Program-made: the position numbers and the translations under genes
Shown: piece after piece, positions 16,469 to 30,378 of the stretch
Layout: each line of letters begins with the position of its first letter
How positions within the stretch are numbered: the first letter of the stretch is position 1
From: Leucobacter sp. wl10
GTDB lineage: Bacteria; Actinomycetota; Actinomycetes; Actinomycetales; Microbacteriaceae
DNA length: 50,734 bases
NCBI RefSeq assembly: GCF_003569785.1
Contig: NZ_KZ984010.1
Location: forward strand, 1 to 50,734
Direction: 5' to 3'
The notes under the pieces: generated by a model
The model's database searches: none
The model's input: the letters and a program-made list of their open reading frames with translations, nothing else
Told to the model about the DNA's origin: nothing

Positions 16469-16584
16469 GAGGGAAGACCCGTTCGGTTCTCCGCTCAGGG
16501 GCTCCCGAGTGCGAGGCCGGAAACCACCTCGGACCACTATAGCGGCGCGATTTCCGACGCGCAAAAGCCGGTCACTCTCGACCG

Positions 16585-17877
16585 CTACCTCCCCGGCACT
16601 TCCTCGCTCACTCTTCCGGGATTCGACGGAACGGTATCGAGCCGCGCATAGGTGAGCCGGCGCAGCAGCACCTCCGCGGGACCCCGGGCATCGCGGCGCT
16701 CGAGAATCACGGCGACCACCAGCGACAGCAGCCACGCGGCGACCGCGATCCCGAACGCCGCCGCCGTATTGATCCGGGCGCCGAGCCCGAAGCCCCAGGC
16801 CGCCAGGAGCGGAGCGAAGACGACCGATTGCATCAGATAGCTGCTGAGCGAACGCTTGCCCACTGCAGCCACCGCCCGCGTCACCGCACCCGGCCGCTCC
16901 TTCAAACGCATGCCGATGACCCCGAAGAGCGCCGCGTACCCGATGCCGCCCGCGACTCCCCCGAGCTGGCCGAACAGCGATATCACCCACGCCATCGCCT
17001 CGAGCGCCGGGAGCATCCCCAGATAGATCAGCGCCGTGGGCGACGCGAAGACCACGCCGGTCAGGATCCCCCATACCGCGACGGACTGGAGCCTGAACCG
17101 GCGGGTCTCGACCTCGAGCCACCGGTGTCTTCCCGCGATCCAACCCAGCAGCACGCATGCGGGAACCAGCAGCGAGAGCACGGTAGTGGGGGCCCCGACG
17201 ACCCACACGCCGAGGCGCACCAGCATCGCCCATCCGTATGCGGCGATCCCGTTGAGCATGTCGGCGGTTCCGAACCCGTCGCCCAGGAGCATCTCCTGCG
17301 TCCCTCCCGGCCACAGCGCGGCGAGCAGCAGCGAGAATCCCAGAGCCATGACCGCGCCGAGGGCGAAGAGTCCGAGCAGCGTCCAGACCGCGATCTTGAG
17401 CACGCCATCGGATCGCCAGAACAGGGCCGCCGTCACCGCCAGCCCGGTCAGTCCATAAGCGCCGAGAATGTCACCGGCGAACAGGAGCGCGGCGTGAACC
17501 AGGCCGAACACGATCAACCACAGGTGCCGTCTCAGCAGCATGCCGCTCACCGTCCGCTGCGCAACGCCTCGCGCCTCGCGCGACCTCGCGAACTGGACCA
17601 TACCGTAGCCGAACAGGAACGCGAACATCGGGTAGACGCGCGCATCGACGAAGAGGATCGTGAGCCCCGAGAGCACCCGATCGAGCACGCCGCCGTCAAC
17701 GGGATGGTTCGTGTAGATCGGAGTGTCGTGCCCCCACAGGTAGACGGACACGTTGGCGATCGCGATCAGCAGCAGCATCCATCCGCGCGCCAGATCCGGG
17801 GCGAGTGCTCGCCGACCCGAGGTTGCCGCCCTCCGGTTCATCTCCGTCGTACCAGCCTCCCCCATGCCCATGCCCAC
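16585..17877 (-). CDS. DUF418-type multipass membrane protein
   Basis: This 430-aa protein has about ten hydrophobic segments. The N-terminal block (DLARGWMLLLIAIANVSVYLW) and the conserved FGYGM motif after FVDARVYPMFAFLF are typical of DUF418 proteins, a branch of the acyltransferase-like membrane families. The function is not established; transport or lipid/envelope modification is usually suggested. Start choice is uncertain because Met recurs at residues 1, 3, 5 and 13. It lies between the tRNA-Ile and tRNA-Ala genes, which are usually adjacent in relatives, so it may have been inserted later. Confidence 0.88.
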   Translation of the reverse strand: MGMGMGEAGTTEMNRRAATSGRRALAPDLARGWMLLLIAIANVSVYLWGHDTPIYTNHPVDGGVLDRVLSGLTILFVDARVYPMFAFLFGYGMVQFARSREARGVAQRTVSGMLLRRHLWLIVFGLVHAALLFAGDILGAYGLTGLAVTAALFWRSDGVLKIAVWTLLGLFALGAVMALGFSLLLAALWPGGTQEMLLGDGFGTADMLNGIAAYGWAMLVRLGVWVVGAPTTVLSLLVPACVLLGWIAGRHRWLEVETRRFRLQSVAVWGILTGVVFASPTALIYLGMLPALEAMAWVISLFGQLGGVAGGIGYAALFGVIGMRLKERPGAVTRAVAAVGKRSLSSYLMQSVVFAPLLAAWGFGLGARINTAAAFGIAVAAWLLSLVVAVILERRDARGPAEVLLRRLTYARLDTVPSNPGRVSEEVPGR

Positions 17878-18080
17878 CAGTCTTGCGCACGGCCCCCGCG
17901 AGAGACAAGGGCGGGTGCATGGCGACTCGCCTGTTCAGAGCGACGAATGCAAGCTCCGGGGTCGGCGGGGCTCTTCGGGTGAACAGCGGTGGAATCGCGA
18001 CTCGAACTCGAGTCCGATGCTGAACCCGGGCCGATCAACTCTATTCTCGGAGGAGAGCCGTCGACCCGTGCGGATTGTGG

Positions 18081-18154
18081 TGGGGCTACCAGGACTTGAA
18101 CCTGGGACCTCTTCATTATCAGTGAAGCGCTCTAACCGCCTGAGCTATAGCCCC
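18081..18154 (-). tRNA. tRNA-Ile (anticodon GAU)
   Basis: A 74-nt cloverleaf on the minus strand begins GGGGCTATAGCTCAG. The acceptor stem GGGGCTA pairs with TAGCCCC. The anticodon arm CTTCA/TGAAG encloses CTGATAA, giving anticodon GAT, and the T-arm contains GGTTCAAGTCC. The discriminator A is followed by CCA in the DNA (to 18078). It sits downstream of gyrA and DUF3566, as in many actinobacteria. Confidence 0.97.
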
Positions 18155-18249
18155 TTGACCAAGCAACCACTGTATCCGATCCGAAGCGAAAACCGAAATC
18201 GGGTTCGCGTATCGGGCGCGTTGTCTCGTCGTGCCCCGAGGCGTGCAGC

Positions 18250-18649
18250 CTAGTTGCTCGTAAAGCCGAGCTGGAACCCTCCGAGCACGCGCACGAGCAG
18301 GTTGTACACGAGCGATCCGACCGCTCCCAGCGCGGTACCCACGATCGTGTTGAGAATCCCCACGACCACGGCAAAGCCGAGCACCTGCGGGAAACCGATG
18401 ATCCTCATGAGGCTGTTCTCCTCACCCACGATGTCCATGAAGAGGGCGTCCAGGTCACCGAGCACACCGGTCTGCATGAGCACCGTGTAGATGAGCACCG
18501 TCGACACGACGCCCACGATCGCGAGGCAGAGGGCCACGAGGAACGAGAACTTCACGGCCGACCAGAAGTCGACGTAGACCAGCTTCAGGCGCACCTGCTT
18601 CGAAGGCGCCTTCTTCCGAGTCTTCTTAGCCAGCTTGTCGGCGACAGTG

Positions 18650-18657
<8 letters not shown>
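18250..18657 (-). CDS. DUF3566 membrane protein
   Basis: This 135-aa protein has a basic N-terminus ([21 protein letters not shown]) and two transmembrane segments, at about 37-60 and 90-118, as expected for DUF3566. The family lies directly after gyrA across Actinobacteria, and its role is not well defined. The start overlaps the end of gyrA by 8 bp, so it belongs to the gyrB-gyrA operon. The basic-tail plus two-TM layout resembles the family's usual length and form. Confidence 0.92.
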
Positions 18658-23509
<4,852 letters not shown>

Positions 23510-23995
23510 CTATCCGTATGTGTCCCGGGGTCCCCTCCCCCGCACAGTGCGCGGGCCGTGTCGCCAACTCGGCGCCCCCGGTGCGAGGAAGCGAAGATCC
23601 CGTACCTCCGCGTCGGGGTAGTCGCGCAGCAGCCTGGTGAGCATCTCGGCCCGGAGCCGGCGCAACTCGGTGGCCCAGGTCGTCGAGTCGCACTGCACCT
23701 GCAGCACTCCGTTACTGATGCCGACCACGGTCGTATGCTCGGCCGTCGCGTCGCCCGCGAACTCCGCCCACTCGGCGATCAGGCGCGCTTGCTCCAGTTC
23801 GAGGCTCCACCCCATGTCGCTCGCCATCGAATTGAGCACCTCGCCGAGGGCCCGTGGGTCTCTACCGCCCCCGAACGGCCGGCCCCCCGGAACGTCCGAG
23901 GCGACGCGCTTGCGCCTGCGAACGGCGGATCCCCGCCAGACCGCCTTCGCCCGCAGATAAGCCTCGGAGGCGAACCCCGGCTCCCCGCTCGGCAT
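23510..23995 (-). CDS. dciA: DUF721/DciA-like helicase loader
   Basis: I start this 161-aa protein at ATG 23995, which shares one base with the recF stop (TGATG). It carries the DUF721 core: LGEVLNSMASDMGWSLELEQ, then WAEFAGDATAEHT, and the ending LQVQCDSTTWATELR. DciA proteins load or regulate the replicative helicase DnaB in bacteria lacking DnaC/DnaI. The place between recF and gyrB is the standard actinobacterial location. The N-terminal 50 residues are basic and variable, as is normal. Confidence 0.93.
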   Translation of the reverse strand: MPSGEPGFASEAYLRAKAVWRGSAVRRRKRVASDVPGGRPFGGGRDPRALGEVLNSMASDMGWSLELEQARLIAEWAEFAGDATAEHTTVVGISNGVLQVQCDSTTWATELRRLRAEMLTRLLRDYPDAEVRDLRFLAPGAPSWRHGPRTVRGRGPRDTYG

Positions 23996-25161
23996 CAGTC
24001 GCCCCTCGAAATCACAGCACCGGCCTCGATGAGCACTCGCCGCCATGCGACGCCATCGGGCACATCTTCCTCGACGGCGGCCGTCACGATCACCTGTTCG
24101 AAATCGCTGACGGCGGCCATCAAGCTATCCCTCCGGCGAGAATCCAGCTCGGCGAAGACATCGTCGAGCACGATCACAGGATCTCCAGCCGGCGACTCAT
24201 CCCGGAGAATGGCCGCCAGAGCCATCTTCAAGGCCAGAGCGAACGACCAGGACTCCCCGTGGCTGGCGTAGCCCTTGACGGGGAGACCGTTGAGCGTGAG
24301 CAGGAGGTCATCCCGGTGGGGACCGACCAACGTCACCCCTCGCTCCAGCTCGCGCGATCGAACGGCGGCCAGAGCCTCGCGAAACTGCGCGATCAACGTT
24401 TCACGTGAAACGTCCGCGAGTTCCTCCGCGCTCTGCGTTTCACGTGAAACATCGGCGCGTGAGAGAGCCGCGGTCACCGACTCGCTCAAGAAGATCCCCG
24501 GACCGTGATCCTGCGAGACCAATCGACGGTACCCCTCGCGCAACGGTCCGCCCAGATCCCGGACGAGTTCGCGCCGAGCGAGCATGATCTGCGTCCCGTA
24601 CTCGACCAGCTGCTCGTCCCAAATACTCAGCGTCGCGTCTACCGCCGCGGATCCGCCCCGCGCAGATTTCAGCAGCGACGTGCGCTGGCGCACCACTCGC
24701 TCATAGTCCGAGAGAGCCCCCGCAGCGACTGGATGCCTCACGACGAGGGCGTCATCGAGAAAGCGCCGGCGCCCCGATGGTTCTCCACGGACGATTCCGA
24801 GATCCTCCGGAACGAAAGCCACCGATGCGAACCATCTCGTGACCTCCCGAGGTCGCACGGGGTTGCGATTCACCTGCGCACGATTCGGTCGTTCCCTGTT
24901 CAACTGCAACTCGAGCATCACGTCCCGTTCCGCGGCCGCGACTCTCATCCGCATGATCGCGGCCTCGGCGCCGGCGCGGATCATCGGCGAATCGCTCGTC
25001 ACCCGATGCGAACGAAGGGTCGCGAAGTAGCCGATCGCCTCGACGAGGTTCGTCTTGCCCTGGCCGTTGCGACCGATGAACAGGTTCGGGCCCGACGCCA
25101 GATCCAGCTCCGCCGTGCGGTAGTTGCGGAAATCGACGAGCGAGAGATGCGCGACCCGCAT
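23995..25161 (-). CDS. recF: DNA replication and repair protein RecF
   Basis: This 388-aa ABC/SMC-type ATPase helps load RecA at single-strand gaps. Walker A is GRNGQGKT at about 30-37, the Walker B region is VIVLDDVFAELDSRRRD near the C-terminus, and a signature-like SHGESWSFALALKMAL lies just before it. The gene begins 8 bp after dnaN and runs into dciA with a one-base overlap. Two perfect parS cores (24398-24411 and 24437-24450) are embedded in the coding sequence. The amino acids they encode include Phe-Thr-like stretches that vary in this family. Confidence 0.97.
   Translation of the reverse strand: MRVAHLSLVDFRNYRTAELDLASGPNLFIGRNGQGKTNLVEAIGYFATLRSHRVTSDSPMIRAGAEAAIMRMRVAAAERDVMLELQLNRERPNRAQVNRNPVRPREVTRWFASVAFVPEDLGIVRGEPSGRRRFLDDALVVRHPVAAGALSDYERVVRQRTSLLKSARGGSAAVDATLSIWDEQLVEYGTQIMLARRELVRDLGGPLREGYRRLVSQDHGPGIFLSESVTAALSRADVSRETQSAEELADVSRETLIAQFREALAAVRSRELERGVTLVGPHRDDLLLTLNGLPVKGYASHGESWSFALALKMALAAILRDESPAGDPVIVLDDVFAELDSRRRDSLMAAVSDFEQVIVTAAVEEDVPDGVAWRRVLIEAGAVISRGD
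24397..24412. promoter_or_regulatory. parS site 1 in recF
   Basis: CGTTTCACGTGAAACG contains the perfect 14-bp palindrome GTTTCACGTGAAAC of the ParB-binding parS consensus. It is paired with a second site 39 bp away, a close spacing that should favour ParB nucleation. Confidence 0.92.
24436..24451. promoter_or_regulatory. parS site 2 in recF
   Basis: CGTTTCACGTGAAACA matches the 16-bp parS consensus at 15 positions and contains its perfect 14-bp core. It is the second of the tandem pair in recF. Confidence 0.92.
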
Positions 25162-25169
25162 CGCTCCCC

Positions 25170-26312
25170 CTATCGCAGCAGCAGGTTGGGCTGCAGCAGG
25201 TAACGGAAGCTCTCCTCGTCGGCATCGTCCCTGCTGCGCTGGCTCGTGATGAGCACGGGGCCGGGCTTGCCGGGGTTGTCGGTGCGCGTGAAGGCGACCC
25301 GGGCGAACTCGGCGTGCGTCGAACGCAGCCCGTCGAGCAGGAACTGAGGCTTGAGCGAGACCACCATGTCTTCACCGACGAGGTGAGCATCCACGATCTC
25401 GACAGCCTGGGCGGATTCGGTTCCGGCAGCCTCCAGCGTCACGGAACCCTCGACGAAGGAGAACCGCAGCGCGGCCTCTCGCTCGAGCACCAGGCCCACG
25501 CGGCCGACCGCTTCCACCAGTTCACCGGTGTTCACGACCGCGTAGTTGTCGACGCTCTCCGGGAAGAGCCGGCCCACCGGCGGATAGTTGCCCTTGATGA
25601 GCAACGACGTCACGGTCTTCGAACCGCCCGTGAACGCGATCAGCTCGCGCTCCGCGTCCTTGATGATCGAGACCTGCACCTGGCCGTCACCCGAAAAGGT
25701 CTTGCCGACCTCGGTGACGATCTTCGACGGGACCAGGGCCGTGAGCGCGTCCTGTCCGCTCTGGTTCTCCCAGTCGATGCTGCGAGTGGCAACGCGATAG
25801 CGGTCGGTGGCGGTCAACGTCAGCGAGTTCTCGGTCACCTCGAACTGCACGCCGGTGATGACGGGGGTCACGTCGTCCTTCGACGCGGCGAGGGAGACCT
25901 GCGCGATGGCGTCGGCGAACACGTCGGCCGGAACCGATCCCGAAACCGAATCGACCTGCGGCACCTGCGGATATTCCTCGACCGGCATAGCGGGGAGGCT
26001 GAACGAGGCCGAACCGCATCGAACCTCGACGCGGTTCTCGAGCAGGGCGACCTCGACGTCGGCGTGCGGCAGGCGCTGCGCGATCTCGCTCAGCAACCGA
26101 CCGGACACGAGCGCCCTACCGGCGTCGTCCACCTCGGCCGTCACGCTCGTGCGCGCCGAAACCTCGTAGTCGAAGGACGAGACGGTGAGACGGTCGCCCT
26201 CCGCCTCGATCAGTGCTCCGCTCAACAGCGGCTGGGTGGGGCGCTGCGGCAGCAGCTTCACCGCGAACGACACGGCCTCGCTGAACACGTCGCGGTTGAC
26301 GGTGAATCGCAT
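25170..26312 (-). CDS. dnaN: DNA polymerase III beta sliding clamp
   Basis: This 380-aa ring-forming clamp keeps polymerase III on DNA. The N-terminus MRFTVNRDVFSEAVSFAVKL and the three-fold clamp domain layout are typical. The C-terminal part holds the client-binding pocket region (LVGEDMVVSLKPQFLLDGL). It lies directly downstream of the oriC spacer, 8 bp from recF. No abnormal feature is seen; some genomes carry a second, griselimycin-resistant dnaN, but nothing here suggests that. Confidence 0.98.
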   Translation of the reverse strand: MRFTVNRDVFSEAVSFAVKLLPQRPTQPLLSGALIEAEGDRLTVSSFDYEVSARTSVTAEVDDAGRALVSGRLLSEIAQRLPHADVEVALLENRVEVRCGSASFSLPAMPVEEYPQVPQVDSVSGSVPADVFADAIAQVSLAASKDDVTPVITGVQFEVTENSLTLTATDRYRVATRSIDWENQSGQDALTALVPSKIVTEVGKTFSGDGQVQVSIIKDAERELIAFTGGSKTVTSLLIKGNYPPVGRLFPESVDNYAVVNTGELVEAVGRVGLVLEREAALRFSFVEGSVTLEAAGTESAQAVEIVDAHLVGEDMVVSLKPQFLLDGLRSTHAEFARVAFTRTDNPGKPGPVLITSQRSRDDADEESFRYLLQPNLLLR

Positions 26313-26439
26313 CTGACTTCCCTCCCACGCACACGTACGCGCGCCTGATCTGTCGGTTCACAATCTTTGCATACTCGGCGGTGCGGGGCATCCGTGCAGA
26401 CCCCCGTCGGAAGGGGAAGTTCCGGGCGGCCCGCATGCG

Positions 26440-26710
26440 GTTCGCGTGATCGAATGCCCGAAGAAGGAGATGAAGGTGTTAACAGTGTTAACAGTTGTGG
26501 ATACTGTGGATAACTCCCGAGACCTCAGCGTTTTGTAGAGAACTACAGCTCTGTGAGTTGTTGGCGGCATCGGGACGAGTCGTCTTCCGCGAAATGATGC
26601 GGAAGTTTATGGTGTAGGACTCATCCACAGCGTGTGCCTCCTCCTCCACAGGACGGACCCGGTTCTCCCCAACTATCCACAAGGGCCGCCCGCCCTGTGG
26701 ATAAACGCGC
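26440..26710. other. oriC: Chromosomal replication origin (oriC), dnaA-dnaN spacer
   Basis: The 410-bp gap between dnaA and dnaN contains a cluster of DnaA-box 9-mers. Two are perfect on the minus strand (TGTGGATAA at 26505-26513 and 26696-26704). Near-matches are TGTGGATAC 26496-26504, TCATCCACA 26621-26629, TCCTCCACA 26642-26650 and CTATCCACA 26673-26681. Beside them are a tandem GTGTTAACA repeat (26476-26493), a small palindrome (26534-26547) and a less GC-rich stretch around 26580-26615 that could unwind. The dnaA-dnaN spacer is the proven origin in Streptomyces and Mycobacterium, so the call is by homology of position. Confidence 0.9.
26476..26493. repeat. Tandem GTGTTAACA repeat in oriC
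   Basis: Two head-to-tail copies of the 9-mer GTGTTAACA occupy 26476-26493. Each contains the palindrome TGTTAACA. They abut the first DnaA boxes at 26496 and could be a binding site for an origin regulator; no known protein is assigned. Confidence 0.6.
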
Positions 26711-26722
26711 GGTGAATCGCGC

Positions 26723-28159
26723 CTAACGCGAGCCCTGCTTGATGCGGGTGGTGAGCTCCTGCACCTGGTTGTAGATGGAGCGGCGCTCCGCGATGAGCTG
26801 GGAGATCTTCTTGTGGGCGTACATGACCGTGGTGTGATCGCGGCCCCCGAAGAGCTGGCCGATCTTGGGCAGCGAGAGCGGCGTGAGCTCCCTGCAGAGA
26901 TACATCGCGATCTGGCGTGCCGTGGCGATCTGCTGCGCCCGGGTGGGACCGTACAGGTCGTCGACCGAGAGATCGAAGTACTCCGCGGTCCGGCTGATGA
27001 TGTCCGAGGGCTGCACCTCGTTGTCGGCGTCGAGCGTGATGAGATCCTTCAGCACGGTGTGCACGAGTTGCATGTCGATGCGCTGCTGATTCAGGCTCGC
27101 GTATGCCGTGACCCGGATCAGGGTGCCCTCGAGCTCGCGGATGTTCGAGGCGAACTTGCTCGCGATGAACTCGAGGATGCTGTGGTCGATCTCGAGGTTC
27201 TCGCGCTGCGCCTTCTTGCGCAGGATCGCGATGCGGGTCTCGAGGTCGGGCGCCTGGATGTCGGTGAGCAGCCCCCACTCGAAGCGGGAGAGCATCCGCT
27301 CCTCGAAGCCGCGCAGTTGCTTCGGCTGGACGTCGCTCGTGATGACTACCTGCTTGTTGTGGTCGTGCAGCGTGTTGAAGGTGTGGAAGAACGCCTCCTG
27401 GGTCTCGACCTTGTCCTCGAGGAACTGGATGTCGTCGACGAGCAGGATGTCGACGCCGCGATAGCGGGAGTGGAAAGCGGCGCCCTGGTTGTTGGCGATC
27501 GAGTTGATGAAGTCGTTGGTGAAATCCTCGGAGCTGACGTAGCGCACCCGGACATCCGGAAACATCTCCCTGGCGTAGTGTCCGATCGCGTGCAGCAGGT
27601 GCGTCTTGCCGAGCCCGGAGTCCCCGTAGATGAAGAGCGGATTGTAGGCCCGCGCGGGCGCCTCAGCCACCGCGACGGCCGCCGCGTGCGCGAAACGATT
27701 GGACTGCCCGATCACGAAGCTGTCGAACCCGTACTTCTCGTTCAGCCTGCTGTCGACCGGCGTGTCGATGCCGTGGCGCCTCCGGGGCTCGTCGACGGGG
27801 CGCGCGCTCTCGTGGCGCGGCGCGGCGACCTGTGCGGCAGCGGCCGCCGGCGCCTCCGTTTCGGCCGCGGGTTCGGGTTCGAGCGGCGGAAGGGCCTCCT
27901 CGTCGACGATCACCACGAAGTTCTCGATCTGGTCCGCCTCGGGGATACCCGCGATCGCCGCCATGATGGCCGGCCGCAGGCGGCTCTCGAGCAGCTTCAG
28001 CGTGAACTCGTAAGGAACCGCGAGATAGAGCGTTCCCGCCGCGATCCCCCGGGGCATCGCGAGAGCGACCTGCGCACCGTTCGCCGGGCCGACGGAGGGA
28101 TCCCCCATCACGGTCCGGGTCACACGACCCCAGACCTCCTGCAGTTCGTCATCAGTCAC
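26723..28159 (-). CDS. dnaA: Chromosomal replication initiator DnaA
   Basis: DnaA binds the boxes at oriC and melts the origin. I choose GTG 28159 as start (478 aa); the frame continues 40 codons upstream but that stretch contains a DnaA box and looks untranslated. Domain I is at about 1-85, followed by an Ala/Pro/Glu linker (88-130). The AAA+ core has Walker A GDSGLGKT at about 179-186 and Walker B VDDIQFLE. The C-terminal DNA-binding signature is [15 protein letters not shown]. DnaA boxes in front of the gene suggest autoregulation. Confidence 0.97.
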   Translation of the reverse strand: MTDDELQEVWGRVTRTVMGDPSVGPANGAQVALAMPRGIAAGTLYLAVPYEFTLKLLESRLRPAIMAAIAGIPEADQIENFVVIVDEEALPPLEPEPAAETEAPAAAAAQVAAPRHESARPVDEPRRRHGIDTPVDSRLNEKYGFDSFVIGQSNRFAHAAAVAVAEAPARAYNPLFIYGDSGLGKTHLLHAIGHYAREMFPDVRVRYVSSEDFTNDFINSIANNQGAAFHSRYRGVDILLVDDIQFLEDKVETQEAFFHTFNTLHDHNKQVVITSDVQPKQLRGFEERMLSRFEWGLLTDIQAPDLETRIAILRKKAQRENLEIDHSILEFIASKFASNIRELEGTLIRVTAYASLNQQRIDMQLVHTVLKDLITLDADNEVQPSDIISRTAEYFDLSVDDLYGPTRAQQIATARQIAMYLCRELTPLSLPKIGQLFGGRDHTTVMYAHKKISQLIAERRSIYNQVQELTTRIKQGSR

Positions 28160-28214
28160 GCGTCTACCCGGCTCGGTCTCGAAGGTCTGGAAATGGTCGA
28201 TGTTATACCCAAAG

Positions 28215-28311
28215 TTATCCACAAAGGAACGGGCGCAGATCCCCGGTATATCGGGAGATTGTCGGCGGAGGGAGAACACCTGCGCCCACGTTAGCCACAG
28301 ATTTGTCCACA
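28215..28311. promoter_or_regulatory. DnaA boxes upstream of dnaA
   Basis: A perfect box TTATCCACA lies at 28215-28223, with variants TTAGCCACA at 28291-28299 and TTGTCCACA at 28303-28311. They occupy the region 55-155 bp before the dnaA start, the expected place for autoregulatory DnaA binding, and could contribute to the origin as a second box cluster. Confidence 0.75.
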
Positions 28312-28384
28312 GGCAAGTCTCGCCTTGAACCGCAGGTCGACATTCCTCACGGCCGCACAGCTCGTCGGCCGCGCGACGCAGGCT

Positions 28385-28413
28385 TTGACGGGATCGGACT
28401 TGTGGCGTAAAGT
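28385..28413 (+). promoter_or_regulatory. rpmH promoter
   Basis: TTGACG at 28385-28390 and TAAAGT at 28408-28413 are separated by 17 bp, close to the sigma-70-type consensus. They read toward rpmH, leaving a leader of about 150 nt. The rest of the 411-bp dnaA-rpmH spacer holds the DnaA boxes at 28215-28311 and no gene. Confidence 0.75.
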
Positions 28414-28570
28414 AAATACCTTGTATGGGCGGCCCGCCTAGGTCGACGCAGTGCGTCGGCGCGTGCTGCGGAAGGATGCGTTCTTCCTACGGCTCGCGCT
28501 TCGTCCAGATCCGACTTCCCCGACGTCACCGAGCCTTGGGGATCTATTCCATAAGTCACGGAGTCTTCAC

Positions 28571-28708
28571 ATGAGCAAGCGCACCTTCCAGCCCAATAAC
28601 CGCCGTCGCGCCAAGGTGCACGGCTTCCGCGCCCGCATGCGCACCCGCGCCGGACGCGCCATCGTGGCGGCTCGTCGCGGCAAGGGCCGCTCGAAGCTCT
28701 CGGCATAG
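28571..28708 (+). CDS. rpmH: Ribosomal protein bL34
   Basis: This 45-aa basic protein, [20 protein letters not shown], then [19 protein letters not shown], is L34 at its usual length. The start ATG follows AGTCTTCAC without a strong ribosome site, though L34 is normally well expressed. It begins the plus-strand rpmH-rnpA-yidD-yidC-khpB cluster that faces away from dnaA in nearly all bacteria. Confidence 0.97.
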   Translation: MSKRTFQPNNRRRAKVHGFRARMRTRAGRAIVAARRGKGRSKLSA

Positions 28709-28733
28709 TCCCGACTCCCGCCCGAGCTCGATC

Positions 28734-29099
28734 GTGCCTGCGAGGCGACATCGTGTCACGCGGGGCGAGGACTACCGGCGCACCGTGCGCGCAGGCTACC
28801 GCGTGGGTGGTGCGTTCTGCATCACCCACGCGGTTTTCCGTGCCCCCGGGCAACCCGCCCGCTTCGGCTTCATCGTCTCCAAAGCCGTCGGCAACGCGGT
28901 GACCCGCAATCTGATCCGCCGACGTCTCAAGACGGTCGTCGAGCGCCGGCTGCGCACCGGCATCGTCGGGGTGGACGTGGTCTTCCGCGCGCTCCCAGCG
29001 GTCGCCGGCGCCTCGTTCGAGCAGCTCGAGCGGGAGATGAATCGTGCGCTCGATCGGGTCGAGCGCGAACTGATCGCGCACGGCGGTGGATCCGCATGA
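28734..29099 (+). CDS. rnpA: Ribonuclease P protein component
   Basis: This 121-aa basic protein supports the RNase P ribozyme in tRNA 5' maturation. It shows the RNR signature in AVGNAVTRNLIRRRLKTVV and the N-terminal RGEDYRRTVRAG. It starts at GTG 28734, 26 bp after rpmH, and its stop overlaps the yidD start (ATGA, 29096-29099). Confidence 0.96.
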   Translation: MPARRHRVTRGEDYRRTVRAGYRVGGAFCITHAVFRAPGQPARFGFIVSKAVGNAVTRNLIRRRLKTVVERRLRTGIVGVDVVFRALPAVAGASFEQLEREMNRALDRVERELIAHGGGSA

Positions 29100-29401
29100 G
29101 ACCGCTCCTGGAAATCTGGCTGCTGCCCCGCAACGGCATGATCGCATTCATGCGGGCCTACCGCAGGCTGATCTCTCCCCTCTACGGCCAGGTATGCAGG
29201 TATCATCCATCGTGTTCCCGATACGCTTTGGAGGCGTATCAGTCGCGTGGCTTCCTCGTCGGCACGGTGCTCACCGTCTGGCGGCTTCTGCGCTGCAATC
29301 CCTTCACTCCCGGCGGCATCGACGACGTTCCGCCGGGACAGCACCAGAACTTCGTGATCAATCCCCGCGGCTTCGTCCGCCCCATCGAGCGAAAGGCCTA
29401 A
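29096..29401 (+). CDS. yidD: Membrane protein insertion efficiency factor YidD
   Basis: This 101-aa YidD has the family signature YRRLISPLYGQVCRYHPSCSRYALEA, with the conserved cysteines, followed by LLRCNPFTPGGIDDVP. An amphipathic N-terminal segment probably attaches it to the membrane. It overlaps rnpA by 4 bp and ends 4 bp before yidC, assisting YidC-dependent insertion. Confidence 0.96.
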   Translation: MRPLLEIWLLPRNGMIAFMRAYRRLISPLYGQVCRYHPSCSRYALEAYQSRGFLVGTVLTVWRLLRCNPFTPGGIDDVPPGQHQNFVINPRGFVRPIERKA

Positions 29402-29405
29402 CCCG

Positions 29406-30371
29406 GTGGACTTCTTCGAAACCATACTCTGGCCGCTGCGCTGGCTCGTCGAGCTGGTGCTGTGGGCCTGGCACTGGCTGTTCACCGCGATCGGCATGGA
29501 CCCGGCTTCGGGCGTCACCTGGGTGCTCTCGGTCATCGGGCTCGTGGTGGTGGTGCGCTCGGCGCTGATTCCGGTGACGGTGCGGCAAATCAGGTCGCAG
29601 CGTCGCATGATGGATCTCGCGCCCGAGATGAAGAAGATCCAGGACAAGTACAAGGGCAAGAAGGATCAGTTCTCGCGCGAGGCCATGAGCCGCGAGACGA
29701 TGGCTCTGTACAAGAAGCACGGCACCAATCCCTTCGCCTCGTGCCTGCCCATCCTCATCCAGATGCCCGTCTTCTTCTCGCTGTTCTACGTGCTCCGTCA
29801 AGCCTCCGAGAACAAGACCGGCATCGGTTTCATGACCGAGCAGCTCACGCAGAGCTTCAACGCGGCGACCATCTTCGGTGCACCGCTCAAGATGACCTTC
29901 ACCCAGGGCTGGGAGAACGGCAACTGGATGGTCGTCGTACTGCTCGGCGCCATCATGGTGCTGATGATCGCGTCGCAGTTCTTCACCCAGCTGCAGATCA
30001 TGTCGAAGAACGTCTCGGATGAGACGAAGAACTCGCCGATGTACCGGCAGCAGAAGATCCTGCTCTACATCATTCCCTTCGCCTTCCTCTTCTCGGGCGT
30101 CGCCTTCCCCTTGGCGCTCAACATCTACTGGTTCAGCTCGAACCTCTGGACCATGGGCCAGCAGGGCATCGTGATCCGCAACATGCCGACCCCGGGCAGC
30201 GAGGCGTGGCGCAGGCGTCAGGAGCGGCTCAAGGCGAAGGGTAAGCTGACCGACGACGAGAAGCGCGCGAAGGCTCTGGGCCAGGATCCGTCCTCGCCGG
30301 GCGAGCAGCCGCAGAAGGGCCAGCGGCAGCAGCCGCTGAGCTCCAGGCGCGCCAAGAAGAAGAACAAGTGA
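29406..30371 (+). CDS. yidC: Membrane protein insertase YidC/Oxa1
   Basis: This 321-aa insertase integrates membrane proteins alone or with Sec. It starts at GTG 29406. The Oxa1 core has five hydrophobic segments, including the first near 35-58 (VTWVLSVIGLVVVVRSALIPV) with the conserved Arg. The cytoplasmic hairpin contains KYKGKKDQFSREAMSRETMALYKKH. The C-terminal 60 residues are a basic Lys/Arg/Gln tail that may contact ribosomes. It has no large periplasmic domain, as is usual for Gram-positive forms. Confidence 0.97.
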   Translation: MDFFETILWPLRWLVELVLWAWHWLFTAIGMDPASGVTWVLSVIGLVVVVRSALIPVTVRQIRSQRRMMDLAPEMKKIQDKYKGKKDQFSREAMSRETMALYKKHGTNPFASCLPILIQMPVFFSLFYVLRQASENKTGIGFMTEQLTQSFNAATIFGAPLKMTFTQGWENGNWMVVVLLGAIMVLMIASQFFTQLQIMSKNVSDETKNSPMYRQQKILLYIIPFAFLFSGVAFPLALNIYWFSSNLWTMGQQGIVIRNMPTPGSEAWRRRQERLKAKGKLTDDEKRAKALGQDPSSPGEQPQKGQRQQPLSSRRAKKKNK

Positions 30372-30378
30372 GGGCATC

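Noticed and set aside
17960..18060. A possible third tRNA upstream of the DUF418 gene
   Set aside because: A GAGTTCGAGTC motif mimics a T-arm, but it is part of a CTCGAGTTCGAG palindrome and no acceptor or anticodon arm can be formed.
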